From NCBI RefSeq assembly GCF_023159225.1, contig NC_063167.1, positions 19,781,360 through 19,845,359 of the forward strand: a stretch of 64,000 nucleotides of DNA, given 5' to 3'. Below the pieces are notes generated by a model. That model saw nothing but the letters and a program-made list of their open reading frames with translations. It had not been told where the DNA came from and did no database searches. Positions within the stretch are counted from its first letter, which is position 1, and each line of letters begins with the position of its first letter. Made by a program: the position numbers and the translations under genes. Below, in pieces: positions 32,187-44,500 of the stretch. This DNA comes from Perognathus longimembris pacificus (Eukaryota; Chordata; Mammalia; Rodentia; Heteromyidae).

Positions 32187-32565
32187 ATGCAGCGCCGGGA
32201 CGACTCTGCCGCGCGCATGACCCGGTCCTCGGGCCGCAGCTGCTCCAAGGACCACTCATGTGCCCACTCCTCGGTGCGTCCGCCGCCGTCACGGCAGCCA
32301 CCGCCGCCTCACCGGTGCCGGGGAGGAGGAGTCCGGGGGGGCGCCCGGGCCTCGCCCGCCACGCAGCCACCGCCGCTGCTGCCGCCCTCGGCCACGGGCC
32401 CAGACGCGACGGTGGGCGGTCCAGCGCCGACCCCGCTGCTGCCCCCCTCGGCCACAGCCTCGGCCAAGATGGAAACGGAGAACAACAAGTACCTGCCGGA
32501 ACTCATGGCCGAGAAGGATTCACTCGATCCGTCCTTCACTCACGCCATGCAGTTGCTGACGGCAG
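32187..32565 (+). CDS. KHDRBS1: KHDRBS1 exon 1 (coding part)
   Basis: Encodes residues 1-126 and the first base of codon 127. It starts MQRRDD and contains Ser/Arg, Gly/Arg (RGGAR) and proline-rich (PPLLPPSA) segments, then the first part of QUA1 from about residue 100 ([15 protein letters not shown]), the homodimerisation segment. The start context gcgATGc has a purine at -3. The exon ends at the donor CAG|GTAAGC. The exon lies wholly in the CpG island. An out-of-frame 200-codon open frame overlaps it but is a composition effect of G+C-rich DNA. Confidence 0.96.
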
Positions 32566-35500
32566 GTAAGCAGGCCTCGGGGTCCCTTCGGGTCGCCTGG
32601 CCATCAGGCCAGGGATGGCCGCGGCTTTGTTCCTTTGCTCCCGCCCCTTCGGAACCTGAGCATCACGTCCCGGTCTTGTTCTTGGTCTCCGCGTGGAGAC
32701 CATGTTTCCACCCCGGTCCGGGAATGGAGGTTTCTGGGCCGCCGTGGAGGCCCGAAGACGACTTTTAATTAAATAGCGATCTCCTAGCGCGAAGTGTTTG
32801 ATGGATAGTGCCCGGGTTCCCGCCCACTTCCCCAACCCTGCCGCCGCCTCCTCTAGCTGCTGGCCCGTGCTCCGAAGGTCCAGATCTTTCCAAAAACCAC
32901 CCCCCTAACTCGCTGCTTCTCCCCAAAGGAAATCCTTTTTTTCTTACGAGTGGCGGCCAGCGCCCGAACCGAGGTGAAAACAGCTCGAGCGGCGAAGGAC
33001 CGTGTGGGAAGGGCCGAGGCGAGGTCATGAGACGGCCCTGCCCAGCGCGCCGCTGTCGATGGGGCCCGGCCCGTACTCAGTGGTAACTGGAGCTTGTTAG
33101 GTTTTTAAAGTAGGTAGCCAATAAAGGAGAACGCCACCGGTATTCAGGCGGGAGAGAAAAGTTTATTATGGAACTGCTGGCCTGTGGCCGAGGTGATGCA
33201 TGGCTGGAGAGAAGGGGCGGCGACACCCCCCCCCCCCATCCCGTCCGGCCCTTCCTTATGTAGGGCTGGGGCAGGGGTGGTGTGGCCAGGTGGATTAGGA
33301 TTAGGGAAGGGGGAGGTAACTGCCTACAGGTCTGCTGGCTACCCAGGTGGAGACTTAACTGGGTGGGGGCATCTGTATGGGGCGCTCCCAGGGCGGACCT
33401 TACAGAGCTTAAGTTACTCCGAGGCTGAAATGACTTGTGGAAATCCAAGCTTCAGGTTTTCCGAATCCTATTTCCGATTTTGGCCAACGAGATGAGAATT
33501 GTTACTGGAGCAGAAAAGTTGGTTGCCCTTTATTTCCCAACATGTGTTCCCCATCATTCAAGAAGGGGGGAAATAACCCCACAGTGAAATGAGACGGTAG
33601 AGGGAAGGTTAGGAACTCCCAAGTTTGTGTGACGTTCCTCAGTGAGATGAGCAAAAATTATTGGTTGCTCAGGCTGGTCTATTTCTAGTTTCTTGCTTGA
33701 GTGAAGTAAATTAGGAACGGTAGCCTTTGTTCTCTATCTGTAGACTAGCTCTCTTTCCTGATTAACACTGCCAAACACTTAGATAAAAATTTCTCTCCCC
33801 CAGGCCTTATGACCCTTTCTTCTAGTTGTGGTAGTGTGTTTTTCGATGTCTAAATTTTTCTTAGGCAAGTAAAACTCAATTTTGAATGAGTATATGGACT
33901 CTGGAACGATTAATAAAGGGCACACAGTTCATTATGAAATTATTATTTCTTTCCTTTTTTTCCCCCCAACATTGGTGAGGGGTCTTAATAAGCACAGCAA
34001 GCAAGACATGGGATCAAGAAGCAGACATTAAAATAAACTTACATTTTCATTTAAGTACTTTGCTTTTCTAAAACTATCAAGCTGTAATGTTCTTTGCTCT
34101 AACAATAAACTCTTTGAGGGAAAGGATTGCTTTATATATTTCAAATTGGCTTGTAAATAGTAAACCCCAGATATTTTGGACAATTCTGACAGCCAGCCTG
34201 TACCTGTGGACAGTGTCACAGTGTGTTAAAGACTGACTTGGTGGTCTCAGTTTTTTAAGTCTCCAGTCAAATTAGATGAAGGAGAATAAAATAACTTAAG
34301 GTTTTAGCTTAGTTTGTAAACCTAGCCTAAACTAGTTTTCTTATCTTGGGAAAATTTCTGAACCTCAGTAACCTGATCTGTAAAGTAGGATGGTGAGTTG
34401 AGAGGATTAAGCCTGTTAAAAAAACACTAGTATTTTTTTTCACATCCATGCTCATAGATTAAAAACTTATCAGCACAATTTTCTTCTAATTATAAATCCA
34501 TGATAAGTTATATTTTTGCCTTTCTAAATAATACCTGTGATGCTCATCCTTTAAAGATGGCTTCTTAGAATAACTGTTAAAAGCTAATGAGGGGCTGGGA
34601 GTGTAGATCAGCAGTAGAGTGCATTCCTAGCATGCACAAAGCCTTAGGTTCGATTCCTCAGCACCACATAAACAGGAAAAGCCAGAAGTGGTGCTGTGGC
34701 TCAAGAGCTAGAGTGCTAGTGTTGAGCAAAAGAAGCCAGGGACAGTATCAGGCCCTGAGTCCCAAGTCCCAGGACTGGCAAGGGAAAAAAAGCTAATGTG
34801 TTAGAGTGGTTCAACTTTTGTTACTAGTTTAATTTGCTACTTTATTTATTTTTGCTAGTCCTGGGGCTTCAACTCAAGGCCTGACCACTGTCCCTGAGCT
34901 CCTTTTGCTCAAAGCTAGCGCTCTACCACTTGAGCCACAGCGCCACTTCCAGCTTTTTCTGTGTGTGTATGTGATGCTGAGGAATGGAATGCAGGGCTTT
35001 CATGTATGTGAGGCAAGCACTTTACCACTAAGCCATATTCCCAGCCCAACTTTAATTTTTTTTAACTTGGACTTTTCAGCAACTTTTTAAACTCAGCTGA
35101 AATTTCATTGGAGAAATGAAATTATAGTGATGTTGGCTCACTTGAGACAATCAAATTGATATGTGTGGAACTTTGGAGACTTTCTTGGTATGAATTAATC
35201 TTATGTTTGGCCTGGATTTAAAAAAAAATTGTTCCTGGTGCTAGGATCAAATCCAGAATCTTGTGCTCTCTACCACTGAACTACATGCCCCATCTCCAGC
35301 TTTTTTTTTCTTATTTATTGTCAGTGATGTACAGAGAGGTTACAGTTTCGTACGTTAGGCCTTTGGTACATTTCTTGTACTGTTTGTTACCTCCTCCCTC
35401 ATTCCGTCCTCCCCCCCCCCCCCTTTTTTTGTAGCACTGGGGTTGGAATTCTTTTCCAGACATGGTCTCTCTGTATATTCCAGACTGTCCTTGACCTCAC

Positions 35501-38500
35501 TATCCTGTCTTCATCCACTGGATGCTAGAATTATAGGCATGTGCCACCATGTCCCATTTAAGGTATTTTTGAATAATGTGGAAAAAGGAAAGGGGTTGCA
35601 ATGAAGTCACAACAAAAAATGCGAAGAAATTAGATTCTGAGAACATAGTATTCAAGCACTGATAAAAATACACGTAATATGGCTAAGAATTTTTTTTTTA
35701 TGTCAGGCACAAAGACTATCAGCATATAGCTTAATGATGGCTAAGGTAACAAAATTAGTAAGCAACTATCCAGGATTTAAATCAGTTTGTACCTATATTC
35801 ATGCACCTGCTAACTCTCTCCCATCAACAGTTCTTTCCCCCTTCCTTCATTATAGTGCTACCACAATTATACTTTAGAAAGTAAGCTGTGAAGTCTGCCA
35901 TGGTAGCAAATATCTGTGTTTTCAGGGCTTGTGGGAGGTTGAGGCTGGAAGATCAGCTCAAGGCCACCCAGGGCTGCGTATTAAGACCCTATCTCAAAAA
36001 TAGAAGTAATCTCTGGTTGAAAAAAAAACAACCAAAATCTGTGGGAAAATATCAGATTGCTAACAGGACAGTAAAGATGAGAGAAGATACAAGAGGAGGG
36101 GCTGGGAATGTGGCTTAGCAGTAGTGCTTGCCTACCATGCATGAAGCTCTGGGTTCTCAGCACTACATAAACAGAAAAAGACAGAGTGGCGCTGTGGCTC
36201 AAGTGGTAGAGTGCTAGCCTTGAGCAGAAAGAAGCCAGGGACAGAGCTCAGGCCCTGAGTCCAAGCCCCAGGACTGGCAAAAAATAAGTAAGTAAATAAT
36301 TATAAAGAAACAGAAGGAGGAGGAGGAAATGGAGTGGAGCCTAGCACTTTAAGGGCTGTTATGAGGAAGGGGCCACGGAGAGCTATGTATGTGGCATAAG
36401 GAGGGTGGTCTGGCACCTTAGGGAGAATGGGAGGAGTTTACCTTACCACCTTTCCCAGTACTACCTACACAGCTCTCCTTGACCCTTTACCCATACCATC
36501 CTGTCTTCATGGCTAGACTTGTCAGCTCCACCAGAGTAGGGATCATTTATCAGCTTTGTTAAGTAGTGTTTCTCCTATTCCTTAAAGAGTGTTGCCCAGA
36601 GCGGCCTACTACTAAATATTTTATGAGTGAATTTCCATCTTCATTATATGATGGGAAAGTATTGATAATTCCAAGCAATGTAGATTTGGAATACAGACTT
36701 TTAATTAGCCAAGTTGATATTTAGCTGTGATGACAATAAGAAGCATCTGCAGACATGCTAGGACTTAGTCATTTACCCATGCAAAATAAGTAAACATTTT
36801 GAATACATTAACAGTCACCAGTATTATGGGGTTCCAGGGAGAGGATTCCCCATCCCTCTGAGAGTCCACCACTCAGAGACAGTCTCAAGCAAAAAGATGA
36901 ATTTATTGGGGAAGTTCCACATGGACCCATCCCAGGTTTCAGAAAAACATATAACACAAAACAGGACAGAGACACAGAGATTTACTTCTGGAAGGTTTCT
37001 AAGTAACTCCTGCAGCCCACACATACTATCAGGAAACAGAGCAGAGAGGGAGGAAAGAACAAAAAACGATACCAACAAACCAATTCAGCTCCTGGGACAC
37101 CGTGGGGATAAGAGATGAGCCAGGAGACAGAACACAGGACGCGAACATGGAGAACGTGGCATGGCATAATAGCGCCTGAGCTGGCCTGACCTGGCCTGAC
37201 CTGGCCTGACCCTAAATAGGGTCAAGTCAGAGTGCTGGGTCACAGGAAGCTCCCAGTTCTAAGCACTTGACAGGTTCAGTAACCTATAGGCCATGTGCCT
37301 ATAGGCCCTATCTCTTGGGATTCAGGAACATCCATTACCTGGGGATGGGACTTCCTTTCCTGTAGGAATCCAGGCATACACCATCAAGACAAGATAAGTA
37401 CAACTTGCCTTGTGGCCAGTGTTGGCGCTGGCCAGATCTGACCTCCATATTACAACCAGGAGATCTTGATTTGAATCAAGAGGTCTGTGCCATGTCCTTT
37501 GAAGGGAGGGGTGACTAAAACTATAAAGGGGACAGTACTTTTTAATTAATTTTTTTTTCATTTTCCAAACTGATTCCAACTGTGTTTTTTTCAATTTAAC
37601 AAGTTGAATATAAGACAGCTGAAAGAACAAATTTTTTAGACTATGAAAATAGTACATTGACATGAATTGTCAGACAAGAAGTAGGGCTTGAAGGAATTAA
37701 AAAGAAAGAATTCTTAATGAGTTGTGGAAAATATGTGAATTGGTAAAACCACTTGGGATAACATTTGGACATTTCATCTGAAAACTGGATTTTCCTTTAC
37801 TAATACCACTTGTAAGAATATACCAGAAGAAACTTGTACACAAATATTTCTCTTTTTTTGTTGTTGTTGTTGGTTGTGGGGCTTAAGCTCTGGACTGTCT
37901 CTTATCTCTTCAGTTCAAGGTTAGCACTTGAGCACCACGTCTGATTTTCTGGTGGTTAATTGGAGATAAGAGTCTCACAGACTTTCTTGCCCTGGCTGGC
38001 TTTGAACTGCGATCCTCAGATCTCAGCTCCTGAGTAGCTAGGATAATAGGTGTGAGCCACTGGCACCCAGCTGAATATTTCTCTCTTTTTTGTTGTTGTT
38101 GTTTTTGTTTTTGGCCAGTCCTGGGGCTTGGACTCAGAGCCTGAGCACTGTCCCTGGCTTCTTTTTGCTCAAGGCTAGCACTCTGCCACTTGAGCCACAG
38201 TGCCACTTCTGGCTTTTTCTATATATGTGGTGCTGGGAAATCAAACCCAGGGCTTCATGTATATGAGACAAGCGCCCTTGCCTATATTGCCAGCTCTATT
38301 TCTCTCTTTTAACATGACTATCTCATTCATAATATAGTACACCTGTTCACAAAAGTACACTTTGTTTCATCATGTTTTTTATAATCTGAGAATTACAAAA
38401 TAAAATGCACACCAATGGAAAAAAGTGAACTGTGTATAGGTATGTAAAACAACATGAATGAGTCTTGGAAATTGAATGTTAGTTGAAAAAAAATTAAGAC

Positions 38501-41500
38501 ATACCAAGCCTGGCACTGATGGCCCAAGCCTCTAATCCTAGCTACTCAGGATGCTGAAATGTGAGGGTCGCAATTTGAAGCCAGCTTGGACCAAAATGTC
38601 CCCGTGAGACTTTTTTTTTTGCCAGTCCTGAGGCTTGGACTCAGGGCCTGAGCACTGTCTCTGGCTTCTTTTTGCTCAAGGCTAGCACTCTGCCACTTGA
38701 GCCACAGCGCCACTTCTGGCTTTTTCTATATATGTGGTGCTGGGGAATTGAACCCAGGGCTTCATGTATACAAGGCAAGCATTCTTGCCACTAGGCTATA
38801 TTCTCAGCCCCCTCCCCCCTCGTGAGACTCTTTTCTCCAATTAATTACTCAAAAACTGGAAGTGGCACTATGGCTCAAAGTGATAGAGCACTAGCCTTGA
38901 GCAGAAGAACTCCAGGACATAACTCAGGCCCTGAGTTCAAGCCCCATGACCAACAAAATAAATAAACTATTATAAAAAAGCTGGAAGTTGTTTTGTGGCT
39001 CAAGTGGTAGAGGGCTAGCCTTCTGCAAGAAAAGCTCAGGCACAGAGCCCAGGCTCAAGAAAGCCTCAGGACTCTCCAAAAACAAAAGGACTAATACTGA
39101 TCTGGGTGCTGATGGCTCATGCCTGTAATCTAAGCTATTCAGGAGGCTGAGATCTGAAGATTGTGTTACAAATCCAGCCCAGGCAGGAAAGTCCATGATA
39201 CTCTTATCTCCAGTGAACCACTGGAGCTGTGGCTCAAAGTGGTAGAGTGCTTGAGCAAAAAGTAGCTCAGGGATTGTGCCCAGGCCCTGCCCTGATTTTA
39301 AAGCCACCCCTCCACCCAAAAAAGTAATGCCAGTGTAATATTTTAATAGAACATTTACTGGCAAGATAAAGCAATATATCTGTGAGAAAAGCTGAATTTT
39401 TGTTTGTTTGGTGCCAGTCCTGGGGCTTGAACTCAGAGCTTGGGCTCTGTCCTTTAGCTTTTTCACTCAGCTTTTTCAGCTCACCACTTGAGCTGCAGTT
39501 TTTTGCCAGTTAATTGGAGATAGGAGTCTCACACACTTTCTTCCCAGGCTGGCTTCAAGCCATGATTCTTATATTATCTCAGCTTCTTGAGTAGCTCGGA
39601 CTACAGGTGTGAGCCACCAGCACCCAGATGATTTGATTTTCAAAACTAAGTATGTTTACCATGTGACTTTTAAAAAGTACCTAAAGGAAATAAAACGCAA
39701 GTTCAGGACTTGCTGATATATGCCCAGCTATACAGGGGGTAGAGGTAGGATCTTAACTCTGAAGCTGGTGCTAGGTGCAAAAACTCAAGAATTTATCTGA
39801 AAAATAAACTACATTAAGCCTTCCTTATTCACAGGATAATTATACATGGTTTTGACTGAGTGCAGCCAAAAAAATAAAAATGAATTGGAAAAAAAAATTA
39901 AAAGAGGGGCTGGGAATATGGCCTAGTGGCAAGGGTGCTTGCCTTGTATACATGAAGCCCTTGGTTAGATACCCCAGCACCACATGTATAGAAAATGGCC
40001 AGAAGTGGCGCTGTGGCTCAAGTGGCAGAGTGCTAGCCTTGAGCAAAATGAAGCCAGGGACAGTGCTCAAGCCCTGAGTCCAAGGCCCAGGACTGGCAAA
40101 AAAAATAAAAATAAAAATAATAATAATAATAAAATAAAAATAAAAGGGGCTGGGGATATGGCCTAGTGGCAAGAGTGCTTGCCTTGTATACATGAGGCCC
40201 TGGGTTCGATTCCCCAGCACCACATATACAGAAAAAACGGCCAGAAGTGGTGCTGTGGCTCAAATGGCAGAGTGCTAACCTTGAGCAAAAAGAAGCCAGG
40301 GACAGTGCTCAGGCCCTGAGTTCAAGGCCCAGGACTGGCCAAAAAAAATAAATAAAAATAAAAGAAATTGAGCCAGGCGCTTGATGACTCACGCCTGTAA
40401 TCCTAGCTACTCAGGAAGCTGAGATCTGAGGATTGCAATTTGAAGCCAGCCTGGTCAGAAAAGTCCCCTTGAGACTCTTATCTCTAATAAACTACTCAAA
40501 AACTGGAAGTGGAGGTGTGCCTGTCACATGGTAGAGCCTTGCACTAACCTTGAGCAAAAAGAGCTCAGGGACAGTGCCCAGACCCTGATACCATCAGTTG
40601 TCTTTAAATCATGTGGTATTATGACATTTCTCAACCCTTGGTTTTGTGAAAATATACTTTCCCAGAAGCAAGGTAAAAGTTAATGGTGACCCAGGCTAAA
40701 AAGGGTACACAGTGGTTTAAGTAATAAAGTGAAAATTTTATGTTTGGTAAAAGTTGACATACCGGGCTGAGGATATGGCCTAGTGGCAAGAGTGCTCGCC
40801 TCCTGTACAGGAGGTCCTAGGTTCAATTCCCCAGCACCACATATACAGAAAATGGCCAGAAGTGGCGCTGTGGCTCAAGTGGCAGAATGCTAGCCTTGAG
40901 CAAAAAGAAGCCAGGGACAGTGCTCAGGCCCTGAGTCCAAAGCCCAGGACTGGCCAAAAAAAAAAAGTTGACATACCTTGTGGAAGTTGGCAAGTGTTAC
41001 AGGGAAAATGAATCAGACATCTACAATATTAATGATGAAGAGCATGAAATAAGATGTAGTTTTTGGTGAACAGTGCAACAGTAATTTTTGTGACAGTAGT
41101 ATAGCTTGCTCCTTAAGATTTCAAGTTAATGGATGTTTAGGCTTACTGTTACTCACAGTGTAGTAGGTAAATGTTAATCATTGAAGAGTGCTTAACTATA
41201 TCCTGAGTATGTGAAAATATTCCTCAATTGCAGTGCTCAGAACCATATTAGACTGATGGATACCAATGTCTAATGTGAAGCAAAAATGACTGGGTGTGGT
41301 TCAAGGCCCTGAGCTCAAACCCCAGTACCACCAAAAAACATGCATCCTCCCTCCCAGGTTCACAGAGAACCTGTCTATGAATGTTGACAGCAGTTTTATT
41401 AACCCATTTCAGGTACAAACTAAATGTCTCTCCAATAGGTAACTAAACTGGTTCCTCTATATCATGGAATACTACTTAGTAATGCAAGAAATGAATATGT

Positions 41501-44500
41501 TTGACACACACACATTTTTTTTTTTTTTAAGATAGAGCATGGCGCCAGGCACTGGTGGCTCATACCTGTAATCCTAGCTGCTCAGGAGACTGAGGTCTGA
41601 GGATCATAGCTCAAAGCTAGCCTGGGCAGGAAAGGACATGAAACTATTTCTAGTTAACCACCAGAAAAACTGGAGGAAGTAGTAGAGTGCTAGTCTTGAG
41701 CAAAACCAGATCAGTGATAGCATCCAGGCCCTGAGTTGAACCCCCATGATCGGCAAGAAGTAAATAAAAATAGAGGTCTTTGTTTAGTTTTTCTTTGCAA
41801 GGATTGCCATACATGTGATCCCAAAAGGTGATACCAACAGAAAGGGAGAGAATCATCAATTCAGGAGTAATTATTAACACGGAAGGGATGCTATGGTTAG
41901 AAGTATGAACCAAGTGCACTGGAAAGACAACATGATCCTTGACCTTTTGGAGGTTATTTGCCTTCCTAGAAACACTTTCTGGAAACATTTCTGGAAATGG
42001 TCAGAAAAACTTGACCATTGTCATTTTTCTTAAGCCACATGTGATAAAACCCAATTATATGTAGTTTTTCAGACTTACCTAGTGTTAGCATTTCAGTTTG
42101 CATTAAGTATCTTTTCCTTATCTTCCCCTTTAAAGGAAAGGTCATGACTCAAGTATGGAAGAGCCAGGGCTCAGACCTAGTTCTGTCCTGCTTCAAAATT
42201 AATATTCTAGCTAGATGCCAGTGGCTCATGCTTACAACCCTAGCTACCTAAGAGGCTGAGATCAGAGGACCATTGTTTGAAGCTAGCCCAGGCAGGAAAG
42301 TCCATGAGACGCTTATCTCCAGTTAAACACCACAAAAGCTGGAATGAAGCTGTGGCTCAAGTGGTAGAGCACTAGCAGTGAGCTAAAAAGCTCATGTACA
42401 GCATCCAGCCCCTGAGTTCAAGCCCCAGGGCCGATAACAGAAAAAATAAAAACAATAATAGTCTATAATCACAACTCTTGGGAGGCTGAGGCAGTAGGAT
42501 TGCAAGTTCAGGGCTAGCCTGGGATACCTGTATCAAAACAGCAAAACTCATGTTCTGTCCTCTGAGATATATTAAATGGTCTTAGTCCTAATAAGCCTGG
42601 CAGGGGAAAATTCAAATTATAATAAAAGGCTAAAAGAAATATGCTATAACATCATTTGAATATACTTTGGTATAATGTCTTGGATTTGAGTATCTGTTCT
42701 TGTCATTACTGGTTTTTGTGGTCTTACACAGGCTATATAAATGTTTTGAGCCCAAGCTTCTTTGCCTATTACATGGAAATACTAGTTATAAAAGCAGAAT
42801 GAGAATTTAGAAGGAAGGCACTGGGTAAGAGGATTGACTCTAAGTGCCTGACCCAGAAACAAAAAGGGAGAGGGGGCTTCTTTATGTTGTTTATACCTCA
42901 GCTTTTCTTTGGCTCCTGGGACATCCAAGGTCTCTAGAGAACAGGCAAAAGACACTTTACAAGTCAGTTCCAGAAATGTTGTCTAGAAAGTACTTTGCCT
43001 AAGGGCAAGCCATTTTTAGGAAGCTACTTGATAATATTTTATTTTTTTGGCTGTCCCCACTTTCCCAGGAAAGTAAAGCCAAAAAGAGAAATAGGGTTGA
43101 AAACAGTCAGGCAGATGAATATCTGAGGCCCCCACCCCTTTTTCCATCCTTATTCAATGTTCATTGCCTTTATGTTTCATGACAGTGTCCGAGAGTAGAA
43201 ATATTAAAACTTTTTATTAAAAAAAACTTTGGGCTGGGAACATGGCCTAGTGGCAAGAGTGCTTGCCTCGTATACGTGAAGCCCTGGGTTTGATTCCTCA
43301 GTACCATATATGCAGAAAAGGCCAGAACAGCGCTGTGGCTCAAGTGGTAGAGTGCTAGCCTTGAGCAAAAAGAAGCCAGGGACAGTGCTCAGGCCGTGAG
43401 TCCAAGCCCCAGGACTGCCCCCCCCCCCAAAAAAAAATAATAAAAAGTAAGCTTCTTAAGGAGGGAATTGGAAGGTGGGAGAAAAATGAGGAAGTACTCA
43501 CTGCCTTATGTATGAAACTGTAACCACTCTGTATATCACTTTGATAATAAATAATCAACTCTTCTTTGCTTAAAGTGTCTTCCTCCACATTAAGAAGCAA
43601 TAGGAGGGGGCTGGGGATATAGCCTAGTGGCAAGAGTGCCTGCCTCGGATACACGAGGCCCTAGGTTCGATTCCCCAGCACCACATATACAGAAAACAGC
43701 CAGAAGCGGCGCTGTGGCTCAAGTGGCGGAGTGCTAGCCTTGAGCGGGAAGAAGCCAGGGACAGTGCTCAGGCCCTGAGTCCAAGGCCCAGGACTGGCCA
43801 AAAAAAAAAAAAAAAGAAGCAATAGGAGGGTTGGTGATATGACCCAAGTGGTAGAGTGGTGCCTGCCTAGCAAGTGCAAGGCCCTGAGTCTAAACTTCAG
43901 TACCATAGGAGTGAGGGTTAGAAGCAGCAACAGGAAAAGTAAGAGGGTTGAAGTTAGAGGAAGTCTGGATCTTAATCCTTGTTCTGGTACTTTAGTAGCT
44001 TTGAGGGGGGGGCAGTTCTGGGACTTGAATGAGTGCCTGAGCACTGTCCCTGAGCTTCTTCTTGCTTAAGGCTAGCACTCTACCACTAAGAGCCACAGCT
44101 CTACTTCCAGTTTTTGAGTGGTTAATTGGAGATAAGAGTCTCACAGACTTTTCTGCTTGGGCTGGCTTTGAACCTCTGTCCTCAGATCTCAGTCTCCTAA
44201 GTAGCTAGGATCAAAGGCATGAGGCAGGGGCACCTGACTACTAAACTTTTTTGAGGATAAATGAAGTGACATTTCTACACTATTTTGAAAATAGGCATTG
44301 AATAAATGACCATTTCCTCCACTTCCAAATATAGAAGATATCTGGTTTTTGGTTTTGGGGTGTTTTTTTTCTTTTCTTTGATACGGAGATCAAACCCAGG
44401 ACATTGCACTTGCTAGGCAAGCACTTTGCCATTGAGCTACAGTTGTTTCTTAGTCTTGCTGCCTAGGCTAAACTATATTGACTGGTGGTGTTGGTGGTGT

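Larger units (their letters stand above)
31400..33080 (+). promoter_or_regulatory. KHDRBS1: KHDRBS1 CpG-island promoter
   Basis: A G+C- and CpG-rich, SINE-free stretch surrounds exon 1. Motifs seen include Sp/KLF-type GC boxes (31703-31714; about 31799-31809), an E-box CACGTG at 31810-31815, three NRF1-like sites and an ETS-like site. There is no clear TATA box, as expected for a broadly expressed CpG-island gene. The transcription start is not visible from sequence. The ETS-like site at 32046-32054 suggests starts at about 32.06-32.1 kb, leaving a 5' UTR near 100 nt (inference). Confidence 0.85.

Noticed and set aside
31152..32255. Minus-strand open frames of 120-171 codons across the CpG island, suggesting a divergent gene
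   Set aside because: They are low-complexity Arg/Gly/Pro/Ala translations without splice or start support. Divergent transcription is possible but no coding gene is supported.
31967..32569. 200-codon open frame overlapping exon 1 in another frame
   Set aside because: It begins at GTG rather than ATG, and G+C-rich DNA has few stop codons. The Sam68 frame explains the conservation.
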